A stretch of DNA of 35,952 nt from a virus: positions 44,349-80,300 of the IMG/VR virus record IMGVR_UViG_3300030085_000965. One strand, written 5' to 3'. A model generated the notes under the pieces. It was not told the DNA's origin, made no database searches, and saw nothing but the letters and a program-made list of their open reading frames with translations. Numbering within the stretch: position 1 is the first letter of the stretch; the number at the start of each line of letters is the position of its first letter. Both the position numbers and the translations under genes were made by a program. Positions 7,616-17,900 of the stretch are shown piece by piece.

Positions 7616-8167
7616 TCAAGCGTAACGCAACCAAAGTGTAGCGGAGTATGCAACTGTGGTGTTAACTGTTAGTTCAGAAGCAACGTTAACAGAAGCAGTA
7701 CCAGAGTTGATAGTACCACTGCCAAAGTTAGCAGACTTACCAGGAACAGAAACGTTACCTGTAACAGAACCTGAAACGTTACCCGTGGAGGCAGTGTTCT
7801 GAGAAACTGTGCCGGTGTTGACTAGAGCAGAACCCGAGTCATAACCCATACATCTCCAGTTACCCGAAGGGGTAGTAGAGTTATATAGTCTACCAGTTGC
7901 GTCCGAATAACGCAAGCTAGAACCTGCTAGGGTATCACCAGGGTTGTATGTGGTGTTACCTGACGACTGTTGCATGAAGGCATATGTGCCTACATCACCA
8001 ACAGATGCGTTAGCGTTAATGCTTGCAGTAATAGAAACATTAGTGATGCCGCTGATACGCTGGTCAGCGTCTACAGTAACCTGTGCTACTTGGTTAGCGG
8101 ATCCATAAGTTCCGGCGCTCGCATCAGTTGTGTTCGTTACATTCGAACCAGTACCGTATAGTGCCAT
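7616..8167 (-). CDS. Tail fibre / receptor-binding tip protein
   Basis: A 183-residue Ser/Thr/Gly-rich protein. The central VGTYAFMQQ...NPGDTLAGSSLRY...GNWRCMGYDS and the C-terminal LWLRYA follow the pattern of the C-terminal, receptor-binding domain of many phage tail fibres ('GTWRCMG ... TLWLR'). The region between consists of short beta-strand repeats (GNVSGSVTGNVSVPG). The start is well supported: GAAGGAG lies 10-15 bases upstream and a late-promoter box CATAAATA lies about 22 bases upstream. It is probably a separate distal tip subunit for the preceding long fibres. It lies last in the fibre series. Confidence 0.75.
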   Translation of the reverse strand: MALYGTGSNVTNTTDASAGTYGSANQVAQVTVDADQRISGITNVSITASINANASVGDVGTYAFMQQSSGNTTYNPGDTLAGSSLRYSDATGRLYNSTTPSGNWRCMGYDSGSALVNTGTVSQNTASTGNVSGSVTGNVSVPGKSANFGSGTINSGTASVNVASELTVNTTVAYSATLWLRYA

Positions 8168-8188
8168 TTTAAGTTAATCTCCTTCGTA

Positions 8189-8196
8189 TATTTATG
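8189..8196 (-). promoter_or_regulatory. T4-type late promoter (CATAAATA) for the fibre-tip gene
   Basis: The minus strand reads ACTCATAAATATACG, 21 bases upstream of ATG 8167, followed by a strong GAAGGAG ribosome site. NATAAATA matches the late -10-like element recognised by gp55-type sigma factors in T4-like cyanophages; no -35 box is expected. Confidence 0.6.
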
Positions 8197-8203
8197 AGTT
8201 AGA

Positions 8204-10231
8204 TCAAACTTCTTCCAACATGAAGCGGAATTTCTTCCCACTTCTTCTGTTGGTAATATATAGATGCTCCTCACCTTCTTCGATTAGGTAGGAACCCCAG
8301 GTGCCATCGACCGTATTTACACCCTTTGCTTCGTTGGATAGATCCAAGTCAGAACTGAAAACGTTAGCGAAACGTGTGCCAGAAGCACCAAGATCTAGAG
8401 TACCGTTTGCATTAGGAATGAGGTCCGTAGATAGAACACCATTAAATGCAACAGTATCACTCGAAGAATCGCCTAGTGTAACACTACCTGATGCAGATAG
8501 TGTAGTACACGAAACAGTGCCACCACTGATATTCTTTGTAATCGTGCTAGGTAGACGATCATCAGAAAGAGTACCAGACGCAATGTTAGAGGCATTGATA
8601 GCAGTGATGTCACTACCATTAAATGCTGGTGTAGAGTCAGTATCACCAAGAGATAGTGAAACACCACCGATGGAGATACTTGAGTTTGCTAGGTAAGCGT
8701 TAGCAATCGCAGTACCTTGCCAAGTACCAGAACTAATCGTGCCAACAGTTGTTAGCGACGAGTTAACAACACCAGAACCAAGTGTAGTAGCAGAAAGAAC
8801 TGCGGTGTCAGCAATCTGGTAGGACTTGCCGCTTACAAGGTTAAAGTGCTCACTGGATTCCCAGTGATCGTTATCATTATACCAGAGAAGTGTATGATCT
8901 GTAGCACCCTTCAGGATAACACCACCAGCATTTGCGGTAGAATCGGATGGGGTGTCAACTGAACCTAGTTCAACAGTCTTATCATCTACAGTCAACGTGG
9001 TTGAGTTAATGACAGTCTGAGTACCATTAACGGTGAGGTTACCAGCAATAATAGCATTGCCAGAAACTGTTAGACCAGCACCGATAGTTGTCTCACCAGA
9101 GATGATAGCAGAACCAAATAGGTTAGCACCACTAGATGCAACGTTACCAGTTAGGTTACCAGTTACATTACCTACAACTGAACCAGTGTGTGTACCAGCA
9201 GTATCACCAGTTACGTTACCTACAACAGCACCAGTGTGTGTACCAGCACTATTACCTGTTAGGTTACCAGTTACATCACCTGTAACGTCGCCTGTAACAT
9301 CACCAGTTACATTACCGGTTAGGTTACCAGTTACGTTACCTACAACAGCACCAGTGTGTGTACCAGCGGAGTCGCCAGTTAGATCACCAGTTACGTTACC
9401 AGTAACATTACCTGTTAGGTTACCAACAAAACCACCTGTGGAAGTAGTAATACCACTAGCACTAATGGTTGTTGCAGTAATACCATTTGTGTTGATGTCG
9501 ATGTTACCGCCATCGACCGTTAGACTACCATTAACAGTTAGATCATCGTTAACAACAACGTTACCGTTACCATTACCCGAAAGTGCTAGGTTGCTGTTAG
9601 TTGTTCTTGAGATGAGACTGTTAGCAGCAACAGCAGATCCGAAGGTAATCGCGTTACCTGCCGAGTTGGTAATGTTAGTACCATCTTCGATCTGAAGTGT
9701 GCCTTTAACCTGAACGATACCAGTTCCAGTTGGATCTAGTTCTAGATCACCAGAACCAGAAGTCTGGAACACTAGGTTTTGGTTCTCGTCACAAGAAACG
9801 ATGATGTTAGAAGAATCTTCCTGAAGAACCTTCTGTCCATTAACATATAGCGATCCAGGACCGATATATACGTCTCTCCAAACTCTCGTTGGGGATCCTA
9901 GATCAAAGGTGTCATCTTCTCTAGGAATGATGTGACCACTAACGTCAAGTGCGGTTGTCGATGCACCAGCACCAACGGATTGCATACCGCTGACGTTGAC
10001 ATTTTGGGTAACGACAAGATCCTTGGTTGTTGTTACTCCAGTGATCCTTTGATTAGTTGCTGTGGTCTCATCATAAGAGAGATCACCTGTCACATTAAGA
10101 TTACCAGCAACCGTAAGGTCCTGGTACATTTCTACGTCTGCGGCAAAAGTAGATACGCCAACGTGGGAGGATAAACCTACGATTCGTTGTTGTACACCAC
10201 CTGCTTTTGCCAGTTCTCTGGCTCTCGACAT
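8204..10231 (-). CDS. Long tail fibre-like virion protein with GNxTG repeats
   Basis: A 675-residue virion protein. MSRARELAK is the typical beginning of cyanophage tail-fibre-like proteins. Residues about 265-365 contain tandem GNVTGNLTG / AGTHTGAVVGNVTG repeats, expected to form a trimeric beta-helical shaft. Blocks such as EDDTFDLGSPTRVWRDVY (about residue 100) and ANGTLDLGASGTRFANVF (about 600) repeat the 'DLG...W.NVY' theme. The C-terminus, VDGTWGSYLIEEGEEHLY to KKFRFMLEEV, is shared with the neighbouring 426-residue gene and probably caps the fibre. There is no convincing ribosome site at ATG 10231. The role is inferred from composition and context: an appendage or fibre exposed on the tail. 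Confidence 0.75.
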   Translation of the reverse strand: MSRARELAKAGGVQQRIVGLSSHVGVSTFAADVEMYQDLTVAGNLNVTGDLSYDETTATNQRITGVTTTKDLVVTQNVNVSGMQSVGAGASTTALDVSGHIIPREDDTFDLGSPTRVWRDVYIGPGSLYVNGQKVLQEDSSNIIVSCDENQNLVFQTSGSGDLELDPTGTGIVQVKGTLQIEDGTNITNSAGNAITFGSAVAANSLISRTTNSNLALSGNGNGNVVVNDDLTVNGSLTVDGGNIDINTNGITATTISASGITTSTGGFVGNLTGNVTGNVTGDLTGDSAGTHTGAVVGNVTGNLTGNVTGDVTGDVTGDVTGNLTGNSAGTHTGAVVGNVTGDTAGTHTGSVVGNVTGNLTGNVASSGANLFGSAIISGETTIGAGLTVSGNAIIAGNLTVNGTQTVINSTTLTVDDKTVELGSVDTPSDSTANAGGVILKGATDHTLLWYNDNDHWESSEHFNLVSGKSYQIADTAVLSATTLGSGVVNSSLTTVGTISSGTWQGTAIANAYLANSSISIGGVSLSLGDTDSTPAFNGSDITAINASNIASGTLSDDRLPSTITKNISGGTVSCTTLSASGSVTLGDSSSDTVAFNGVLSTDLIPNANGTLDLGASGTRFANVFSSDLDLSNEAKGVNTVDGTWGSYLIEEGEEHLYITNRRSGKKFRFMLEEV
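9159..9367 (-). repeat. Imperfect 41-base repeats inside the fibre gene
   Basis: Three copies of a 41-base unit at 9159-9199, 9207-9247 and 9327-9367. The last two are identical; the first differs at a few positions. They encode AGTHTGxVVGNVTG-type segments and are separated by shorter GNxTGD repeats. Such near-identical direct repeats allow copy-number change by recombination or slippage. Confidence 0.8.
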
Positions 10232-10262
10232 AATGGTAGGATATTTTTGACTACCCTATTAT

Positions 10263-11543
10263 TTAGACTTCTGTCAGATTGATCTTGTATCGTTTTCCAG
10301 ATAGATTGTTGATCATGTAGATTGTCTCAGCGCCCTCTTGTAGAGTCCAGTTACCTTCACTGCCATCAACGTCATTACCACCAGTTCCAGTGTTATTGAA
10401 GTGCATGTCAGCGGTGTAAACATTCGCCCAGCGGTTGTTGCTATCACCTAGATCGTACTGGTTATCAGCAGCAGGTTTCCACGAATATGCTGTGCCATGT
10501 CCAACGATAACATCTGGAGTTCCATATAGACCATTAGCAAGTGCATCTAGTACAGAAACAGTAGCAACACCAGTAACATTTAGAGTTGAACTCTGTTGGA
10601 ATGATACTGTAGAAATGCCTGTAGAGTTGAATGTTCCAGTAACAGTGAGGTGCTCAGTATCAATGGTAGTGTTGCTTACATCACCATTAATGTTAGCGTC
10701 GATGGTATTTGCTGTGATAATACCAACAGATAGGTTTCTTGCCTCAACATCAATGAAAGTAGAAATACCACTGTTGGCAAAGAATCCATCTGCTCTGAAC
10801 TCTAGTGCAGTTGCAAGACCAGCGGTAAGACGACCACCGTTAAGGATACTAACATCACCAGTTGTAGAAACTGTATCTACTTGAATACTGCCAATAGTAG
10901 CAATGCCAGTAACTTGAAGGTTACGATCTACATGTAGGTCTGTGAAGGTAGAAATACCAGCACCTTCAAACTGACCAACAAATGTAGTTGCTGTGAAAAT
11001 ACCAGCATGATTGGTGTAAGGAATCTGTTTTAGAGTTTCCTCGGCGTGAACATATAGTAGATCATCTGCCTCATTATATCTAAGAGCACCTGCAAATCCT
11101 TCTGCTGCAATCTCTTCAAGAGCTTCAGCAGAAGTTAGATCATTAGTGCGACTAGTAATGATATTGTTTCGCTTCTGCGAAATGATTTTACCACTTGCTG
11201 TAACGGTACTGGTACCAACCGCTCCAGAAGTAGCACCAAACTCCAACTCACCTTCAATCTTACCACCAAGTTCAAACTTGATAATATCTGGAGTAGATTC
11301 TGTAAGTGTGATACCAGAACCAACCCTGATGGATGAAATGCCCCCGAAGGCGAGTCCTCCTTCATCATTGTAGATGTCAAAGTTACCCGAAACATCGGTC
11401 AATGACTGTCCACTGCCAACAAATGCGGTTGCAGTTACAACACCAGCGCAAATAATGCCATTGGTAACACCAATGCCAAAAGGAAAACTTACCTTATCAT
11501 CAGATACTCGGTTGACAATAGTATTTACACGGAGTTTTGACAT
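10263..11543 (-). CDS. Tail fibre-like virion protein
   Basis: A 426-residue beta-rich protein starting MSKLRVNTIVNRVSDDKVSF. It contains repeated short strands of the 'GISTFTDLHVDRNLQVTG' and 'TGIATIGSIQVDT' type, in which 'GI(S/A)T' marks each turn, as in phage fibre shafts. The C-terminus (YDLGDSNNRWANVY, then VDGSEGNWTLQEGAETIY to GKRYKINLTEV) matches the end of the 675-residue neighbour, so the two fibres share a terminal module and may be paralogues for alternative receptors or parts of one fibre. AGGA precedes ATG 11543, and CATAAATA lies about 40 bases upstream. Confidence 0.7.
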   Translation of the reverse strand: MSKLRVNTIVNRVSDDKVSFPFGIGVTNGIICAGVVTATAFVGSGQSLTDVSGNFDIYNDEGGLAFGGISSIRVGSGITLTESTPDIIKFELGGKIEGELEFGATSGAVGTSTVTASGKIISQKRNNIITSRTNDLTSAEALEEIAAEGFAGALRYNEADDLLYVHAEETLKQIPYTNHAGIFTATTFVGQFEGAGISTFTDLHVDRNLQVTGIATIGSIQVDTVSTTGDVSILNGGRLTAGLATALEFRADGFFANSGISTFIDVEARNLSVGIITANTIDANINGDVSNTTIDTEHLTVTGTFNSTGISTVSFQQSSTLNVTGVATVSVLDALANGLYGTPDVIVGHGTAYSWKPAADNQYDLGDSNNRWANVYTADMHFNNTGTGGNDVDGSEGNWTLQEGAETIYMINNLSGKRYKINLTEV

Positions 11544-11581
11544 TACAGGTCCTGGCGGATACTACTTCTTATTCTTAGTTA

Positions 11582-11589
11582 TATTTATG
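11582..11589 (-). promoter_or_regulatory. T4-type late promoter (CATAAATA) for the 426-residue fibre gene
   Basis: The minus strand reads CCATAAATATAAC in the 48-base gap before ATG 11543. It has the same core and flanking TA as the box at 8189-8196. It would transcribe the 426- and 675-residue fibre genes. Confidence 0.55.
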
Positions 11590-11591
11590 GG

Positions 11592-12191
11592 TCACAAAGA
11601 CTCCAAGTTTAGAATATCAACAGTGAAAATCTTACCATCACCGATGATTAGATCTCCGCCTAAGTTGATATCTAGTTCAGGATAGATTGTCCATGCTCTC
11701 ATAGAGTCTGGCATGACTGCACTATCCAATGTGATAGTTTTAGATAAACCTACTCTGCTATTAAGGTATTCTATGATGCCTTCAGCACCAGGAATATTGG
11801 TACCAATACCAATATCATCTGTTGGGTCAACAATAATAGTGGCAATACCAACAGTTGCAGAACCCTGAACAATCTTAGATTGGATGGCGGTAACACCGAC
11901 ACCCTGAAAGTTCATGATGGTGATAGAACCAGCAAATCCAACTGGTGTTACACCTTCATCCTGAACTGTAATACCATCTACAGAACCTTGTGGTGTGATA
12001 GGACCCCAACGTCTTGTTCCATCAGCATCACCAAACAAAACATAATCGTTATTTGGTGATAGACCAAGGTTTGGTTCTGCTTCTGCCAGACCTAGAAAGG
12101 ATTTTTGTGCACCATTAGTGTACTGATTGCGGGACGTTGATAGACCCGCAAAACTAGTAACTCCAACTCTACCGGATAGCAGTCTAGGCAT
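11592..12191 (-). CDS. Virion structural protein (fibre cluster), unknown role
   Basis: A 199-residue protein starting MPRLLSGRVGVTSFAGLSTS. Gly/Val/Thr-rich strands (VGVTAIQSKIVQGSATVGIA) and the fibre-like wording of its N-terminus fit a small virion protein of the appendage cluster. Its start overlaps the previous stop (TAATG) so it is translated with the 112-residue gene upstream. No catalytic motif is visible. Family not identified. Confidence 0.6.
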   Translation of the reverse strand: MPRLLSGRVGVTSFAGLSTSRNQYTNGAQKSFLGLAEAEPNLGLSPNNDYVLFGDADGTRRWGPITPQGSVDGITVQDEGVTPVGFAGSITIMNFQGVGVTAIQSKIVQGSATVGIATIIVDPTDDIGIGTNIPGAEGIIEYLNSRVGLSKTITLDSAVMPDSMRAWTIYPELDINLGGDLIIGDGKIFTVDILNLESL

Positions 12192-12529
12192 TACTTCGCG
12201 TTCTCTAGGATACTAATAACACATTGCATAGTGTTGACAGTTTCACCTTTGATCTTGAGAATATCTCCAGTCTCAAGAACCAGACGACCTTCAATAAATG
12301 ACATTGCGTCCTGACTAGGAATCTGTGCACGCTGAACAATAGGCGTATCAATAGAGTCCCTAGTATGTTCTACTGTGAACTCAGTCACAGATGTTCCAGT
12401 ACCAACGTTAGCAACGTTGCCATAGATGATAAGAGCAGCAACACCCGGTGGGCAGGTGTAGATACCAACCGAAGTATTAGTCAGAGTATGAGTAATAGTT
12501 CGGAATTTATTAAGTGGAATCGCTGCCAT
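12191..12529 (-). CDS. Small virion-associated protein, unknown
   Basis: A 112-residue protein starting MAAIPLNKFRTITHTLTNTS and predicted to be all-beta (alternating hydrophobic strands, VGIYTCPPGVAALIIYGNV). The pattern resembles small phage capsid or tail decoration proteins with a jelly-roll-like fold, but this is only a structural impression. The start is firm: GGAGGAGG ends about 6 bases before ATG 12529 and overlaps the last codons of the preceding gene. A perfect TATAAATA lies 380 bases upstream inside that gene. Confidence 0.6.
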   Translation of the reverse strand: MAAIPLNKFRTITHTLTNTSVGIYTCPPGVAALIIYGNVANVGTGTSVTEFTVEHTRDSIDTPIVQRAQIPSQDAMSFIEGRLVLETGDILKIKGETVNTMQCVISILENAK

Positions 12530-12531
12530 TA

Positions 12532-14901
12532 TTAACCTCCTCCAAGAGAAATGATTAGTGGTGTAAGTGTTGCCTGGATACTCTTGTTAAAAGCGTCTCC
12601 AGTAATAGTTCCTGTCTGCTGGTTAATGGTAAAATCATCACCGATCAAGAAGTTTCCTCGTTCATCGGTTGATGTATGAACTACCTTTCCTCCTTCCAGT
12701 GATAGAACCTGATTTTCAGGTCTAGTAATACCACCTTGGTTAGGTCTAGCAATCGCGATTGTTACACCAGTTCCGATATATTCAAACGAGTGTGAAGATG
12801 CAAGGATCAGAGACTGATTTGCAAACGGAACAGTTGATCCAACACCAACATTTGCAGGAATAACTTGGTCTACTGTAATAGTAGACACACCTGCAGTAGG
12901 GGTAGTGACACTATTTATAGTATAGTAAGTAGGACCTAGAACAGCACTTGCAAATGCTGTAGTTAGTCCTGATGTTGGTGGATCGATTGTTACTGTAACA
13001 CTATCATCTTCACGATACTGTCTACCATTAGCAATCAAATCAATAGATGTAACTGATCCAAATCCAGAAACATTGGCAACAGCGTCTGCTTTAATACCAC
13101 CTGGACCAGATGGATCGCTGATCGATACTTTTGGAGGATTCGCAGCAGTATAACCTGCACCAGCGTTAGTTACATCAACACGAATAACATTCTGGAATAG
13201 TTCTCCGACATAGAATACCTGACCAGAGAATGGTCTTTGTGTACCTAGACCAGAGACAGTAATAATGTTATCCTCTTCGACCATCTCAACGTTAAGTGAT
13301 CCCGTATATGATACGGTACCAATACCTTGAGCAACTAGACCCTTATTACCAAACGAACTGTTAGAGTTTGTTAGGTCACACTGACCACCAGCACCACAGT
13401 AGATAGCAATATCATCACAGATCGTAAAGATCGAAACCAACTGAGCATAACCATTGTTGGTGATCGATACACCAATGCCGCCCTGATTGTACTGTGTGTA
13501 GGAGTCAACAACCATGGACTTAAGGTTTGCTGCCTTATTACCATCAATCTTCATACCAATAGAATCTGGTACGAAGTTTGTGCAGTTCCTAATATAAGGA
13601 GACTGAGTAATAAATCCAACATACTCAGAACCAATACCAGCAATACCTACATCAGCAGTGAATGATGTGGTAGTTGTAGCAGATACTGATACAAGTACAC
13701 CTTCTAGTGGTTCGCCAACACGAGGATGACTATAAACTTTATTGTTATTATCAGACCTACATGTAAAGTCTAGACTTGCAGTTGCAAAACCAACCTGAGT
13801 AACACCTGCTTCGATACCATGGTCCTCAGGAACCGTGACAGTCATGATACCTGACTTCGGACCATAAACGGCGAAGGTAGGTGTTATCTTGGTATCCCAA
13901 TCACCAACAGCAATAGCACCAGCGTCAGCACTAATAAAGGTATGAATATTTTCTCTTGGTTCATGGTATGCAATCATTGCACCCGTGCTAGCAGAACCAA
14001 TAAACGATAGGTTCTGAACAAAGCAACCGTTATCTACCTGGAATAGATCTTTACCATCGTTAATCGGAATAACCTGAGTATTTCTTAGATCATCACCGTC
14101 AACGGTGGTGTTTCTAGGCATACTGATTGGGTTATCTTCACGATAAACACCAGGAGATACTTTAACTAGTTGTCCTTCAACTGCAACTGATAGTGCTGAC
14201 TTGATAGTTCTCTTGGACTTGGCAAGTGTTAGACCATCTCTCAGATCATCACCATCTTCAGTAACGAAGATGACATTAAACTCTGATACACCAGCACCAA
14301 CCCACTGAAGTTCACCTTCCTCGGTTGCAATCAGTGTGGACTTAGCAAGACCTACACCACCAAACGAGTCAAGGAATGTACCACCAATCTGTACAAAACC
14401 ATTGGAACTATCACCTGCTGGTCTTTGTACTTGGAACAAATACTCTGGTTGTGTGGTACCAATACCTACACGATCATTATTATCATCATAATAGAACTCG
14501 TCTGCACCACCAAACTTGCCGTTTGCTTTTCTATACTGTACTTGGTGTGTTAGACCAGCAGCATTAGTTTCGATCTCAGCAAGATCAGTCCACGATATAG
14601 CAGTACCAACAGAAATAAGTGCCTGTTGGTTGTTACCAGCAACATCATTGGTGTCAAATAGACGACCTTTTATCCTAGCGTCTGTTGCAACATCTAAGTC
14701 ATATACTGGTTGTGTAGAACCAACACCAACCTGACCAGCAGCAACAACACCATCAAAGTTTGCAGTTCCAGCAACATCAAGAACATAACCGGGGTTAGTT
14801 TTACCAACACCGGTCCTGCTCGTATCTGCTTCTACGTGAAGGGCTTCGTCTCCAACCTGGAGACCAATGTCAACATTAAACTTCTTATTGACAGATGCCA
14901 T
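12532..14901 (-). CDS. Large virion appendage protein with parallel beta-helix
   Basis: A 789-residue structural protein. The N-terminal section (1-200) has fibre-like repeats of the 'VGIGTTQPEYLFQV' and 'VGVGSTQPVYDLDV' type. Residues about 205-560 look like a pectate-lyase-type parallel beta-helix: VIFVTEDGDDLRDGLTLAKS, then VKVSPGVYREDNPISMPRNT and a short CDDIAIYCGAGGQCD turn. Residues about 590-670 carry a GAGYTAANPPKVSI-type repeat found in other proteins here. The layout is shared with the 1852-residue protein upstream. It probably forms part of a tail or baseplate appendage that binds host polysaccharide. AGGAG precedes the ATG, with AATAAATA about 27 bases upstream. Confidence 0.7.
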   Translation of the reverse strand: MASVNKKFNVDIGLQVGDEALHVEADTSRTGVGKTNPGYVLDVAGTANFDGVVAAGQVGVGSTQPVYDLDVATDARIKGRLFDTNDVAGNNQQALISVGTAISWTDLAEIETNAAGLTHQVQYRKANGKFGGADEFYYDDNNDRVGIGTTQPEYLFQVQRPAGDSSNGFVQIGGTFLDSFGGVGLAKSTLIATEEGELQWVGAGVSEFNVIFVTEDGDDLRDGLTLAKSKRTIKSALSVAVEGQLVKVSPGVYREDNPISMPRNTTVDGDDLRNTQVIPINDGKDLFQVDNGCFVQNLSFIGSASTGAMIAYHEPRENIHTFISADAGAIAVGDWDTKITPTFAVYGPKSGIMTVTVPEDHGIEAGVTQVGFATASLDFTCRSDNNNKVYSHPRVGEPLEGVLVSVSATTTTSFTADVGIAGIGSEYVGFITQSPYIRNCTNFVPDSIGMKIDGNKAANLKSMVVDSYTQYNQGGIGVSITNNGYAQLVSIFTICDDIAIYCGAGGQCDLTNSNSSFGNKGLVAQGIGTVSYTGSLNVEMVEEDNIITVSGLGTQRPFSGQVFYVGELFQNVIRVDVTNAGAGYTAANPPKVSISDPSGPGGIKADAVANVSGFGSVTSIDLIANGRQYREDDSVTVTIDPPTSGLTTAFASAVLGPTYYTINSVTTPTAGVSTITVDQVIPANVGVGSTVPFANQSLILASSHSFEYIGTGVTIAIARPNQGGITRPENQVLSLEGGKVVHTSTDERGNFLIGDDFTINQQTGTITGDAFNKSIQATLTPLIISLGGG
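12912..12919 (-). promoter_or_regulatory. Perfect TATAAATA inside the 789-residue gene (possible internal late promoter)
   Basis: The minus strand reads ACTATAAATAGTG, an exact T4 late-promoter core, 383 bases upstream of ATG 12529. It could add late transcription of the 112- and 199-residue genes. As it lies in coding sequence it may also be chance. Confidence 0.35.
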
Positions 14902-14927
14902 CCCTTAAGTCACTCCTACGTTATTGG

Positions 14928-14935
14928 TATTTATT
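14928..14935 (-). promoter_or_regulatory. T4-type late promoter (AATAAATA) for the 789-residue gene
   Basis: The minus strand reads ACAATAAATACCAA in the short gap between the 1852- and 789-residue genes, 27 bases upstream of ATG 14901 and followed by an AGGAG ribosome site. It matches NATAAATA. Confidence 0.55.
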
Positions 14936-14939
14936 GTTA

Positions 14940-17900
14940 TCAGAAGATAACCATGAAGTGGAAAGCATTGTTTTGTTTATCGCCACCGTCACTTCGAATC
15001 TGGACAGTAAACTGATTAGTGCTCCTGTCGGTAATGTAGATCATATCATCATCACCTTCTGCAGTAGCAATAACTGTAAAGTCATTGTTTCCTGGTCCAT
15101 TAGATAATGTGACTCGATATGTTCCTGTGCCTGTTCTGGCAGAGCTAGCAACATTTTGACCGTATGACAAACTACCACTGTTTCCAGTAATCCTACCAAA
15201 AGCACGAACACCAAAGACTGGTGCATTACCACTTTGACCAGAGATGTGCTCTGATCCTAAGAAGTTATTAGGAATGGAGATCTGACCACCAGTAACAACG
15301 ATAGTAGTTCCATCACCTTCTAGTTCAGAAGGAATATCACTAATACGTGCAAGAGTATCAGAACCACCAGGAATATTGTGGTTGTTCAAACTAGATGCAG
15401 TAAGTGCACCTGTGCTCATGCTTCCAGATGATAGTGCACCGGAAATACTACCAGAAGCAGCACTGATTGCACCAGAAATGGTAGCAGAACCAGCACTAAG
15501 TGCACCAGTAATGGCAGCAGAACCAGCAGTGATTGCGTTTGTGATCGTGGCAGACAGTGCAGATAGTGCACCACTGAAGGTACCATCTACAGCAGTAATG
15601 TCACCAGTGAAGTCACCATCTACTGCATCAATATTACCACTGAAGTCACCATCATTAGCATTAACATCACCAGTGACTGTGATATTACCACCACCAGTGA
15701 TATTGCTACCCACATTCAATGTAGTGCCAACGTCAACAGCACCAGTGGAGTCAAGAGTTGTTACATCTACATTTGTAAATGTGGAGATACCAGCGTTTAG
15801 ATCATCAAACTTGTAACTATCACTGTATAGTGATTGTGAAACTGGAGCAAATCTTCTCCATCCTGTTGATGTCTTAACCCAACCAGCATTACTACCAGAA
15901 GTAGGAGTAACTTTGAACAGAATGTTGTTCTGACCATCAGACTCTGGAGGTGTATTCTGCGAGATGCCAACATAAACACTAGCACCAAGGTTACCACCAC
16001 GGTTACCTCTTAGGAGGATGTCAATAACCTCAGTGTTACCGTTACTGTATAGGTTATTGTTAACAATCAGTTCATCTAGTTCTAGGAATGTAGCAACCTC
16101 TTCCTCTTCGATGAATGTCTCATCACCACCAAGGAACTCAACTTCACCAGTAGAAACATCGATTCTAGTCTGTCCGATGTAGTAATCACCCACATCATCC
16201 ATACCAGTGTATGCAACTAGACCACCTCTAGTTTGTACTGACTGAGATAGAAGTTTCTGCTCGTCGGTTAGGATTCTATCCTGTGTCTGCGGCATTGCAG
16301 TAGAATAGTTACCTGGACCAAATCCGACATATTCAAATGTATGACCGGAACCACGGAGGATAGAATATCTTCTAGTCTCTGTAGGGATAACCTTAATCTT
16401 CTTAACAGCAACACCATTATCATGTGCAACAGCATTAGTTCCCATTGCACCACGAATAACAGTGGTGGCATTAGTATTTGAGACTCTAATAATCTCATCA
16501 CCAATCAACAGGAAGTCACCCCTGTTGATCATAGAACTATCTTCTAGTGCGATGGTTGTTGATGTTGCTGTAAATCCAGAAGTGTTGAGATAAGTATGAG
16601 CACCACCATAAATGTGGACGAGTCTATCTTCGCCACGGCGTGCAATACCATCAGAATATGCACTAACTGTACCTGCCATTGCTGGAGCAGGAATGACACC
16701 AGGGAATCCAACAAAGACTGACAGTTCTTGACCAGTACCAATACGATCTTGGATGTAATGTGTGCCGTTATAGACAGCAGAATCACCAGTACAACCTTCG
16801 ATAACAATAAAGTCTCCTTTATCGAATCCGAGATCTTTCTCAATGATGACTGTTGCAATACCTGTTAGGGCATCACATGCAATAGAAGTTACTCCGGTAG
16901 AAATACCAGCATGATAGACATAACCACCAGATTGTGCTACTGCATCGACTGCATCACCAGTGTAGGTAATCTCTTTGGAACTTGGAATCGCTGTGATCTT
17001 GAATAGACCATTATAGGATTCACTACCAACACCAACAATCTGAACAACATCACCGATTCTATTGTCAATCTCACTTACAGTGATACTTGCTTCAGTAGGA
17101 CTACCTTGATCTGGGATACCTCTGATTGTCAGAATATCATTGATGCTGTAGTTAGAACCATGATCAACAATCGAAACAGATGCTACCTGACCAGAAGCAT
17201 TGATGGTAACATTAGCAGTAGCACCCTTACCAGCACCACCTTCTAGTTGTACGTTAAAGTAGTTCTCAGTAATACCAGAACCAGATCCTAGATTAGATCC
17301 ATTCGAAGAAAGTGTGAATGCCTTAATACCATTAAGGTTGTGGTCTACCAGTGTATTGATAGTCAAATCTGTGCCACTTACACTAGCACCAGTAATACCA
17401 ATACCAACACCGAGTTCTTCAATCAAGGACTCAATGTTTTCTCTAGAGGTAGAGTTCTTTGGATCACTTGGTTCTACAACACCAATATCATCTCTTTGTG
17501 CATAAGATTTAGTTGGTGCTGGATCATCAACAGGATTATCTCTATCAATCCTTGGGAACAAGTATCCAGTCTTGACAGAGAACTTGTTGTTATCTACGTT
17601 GAAAGGTGTTACCTCTGGTTGTGCAACATATCCCTTGAGTAGAAGATCATAAACACCATCTTGGATGTCCTTCTTATACTCTTGGATATCATAAGCATTG
17701 AAGATCTGGAAGTCATTATCTACCCCACGCTTCACAAAGTATGGGATGCTGGTTCTACCAGAACCAACAATAGATGCATCATTCCTTGTATATGGAGTGG
17801 TGCCAGTGATTGTAGAGATACCACCTGGATCAGTGTTGATACCAATAGTGAATGTCTTACTATCAGTAACGCCTAGAACGTTAAACTTACCATTGAATCC

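Noticed and set aside
8311-8318. GTAAATAC as a further late promoter
   Set aside because: It lacks the invariant AT of NATAAATA and lies in the conserved C-terminal module, about 150 bases from any start.
9033-9695. A 220-codon plus-strand open frame rich in Pro/Val/Thr
   Set aside because: It is the antisense of the GNxTG repeat region of the fibre gene; the repeat keeps the frame open. Composition (PVTLPVRLPVT) is an artefact of the complementary codons.
12191-12200. A second frameshift site at the TAATG junction of the 112- and 199-residue genes
   Set aside because: No slippery heptamer precedes the stop; ordinary stop-start coupling explains it.
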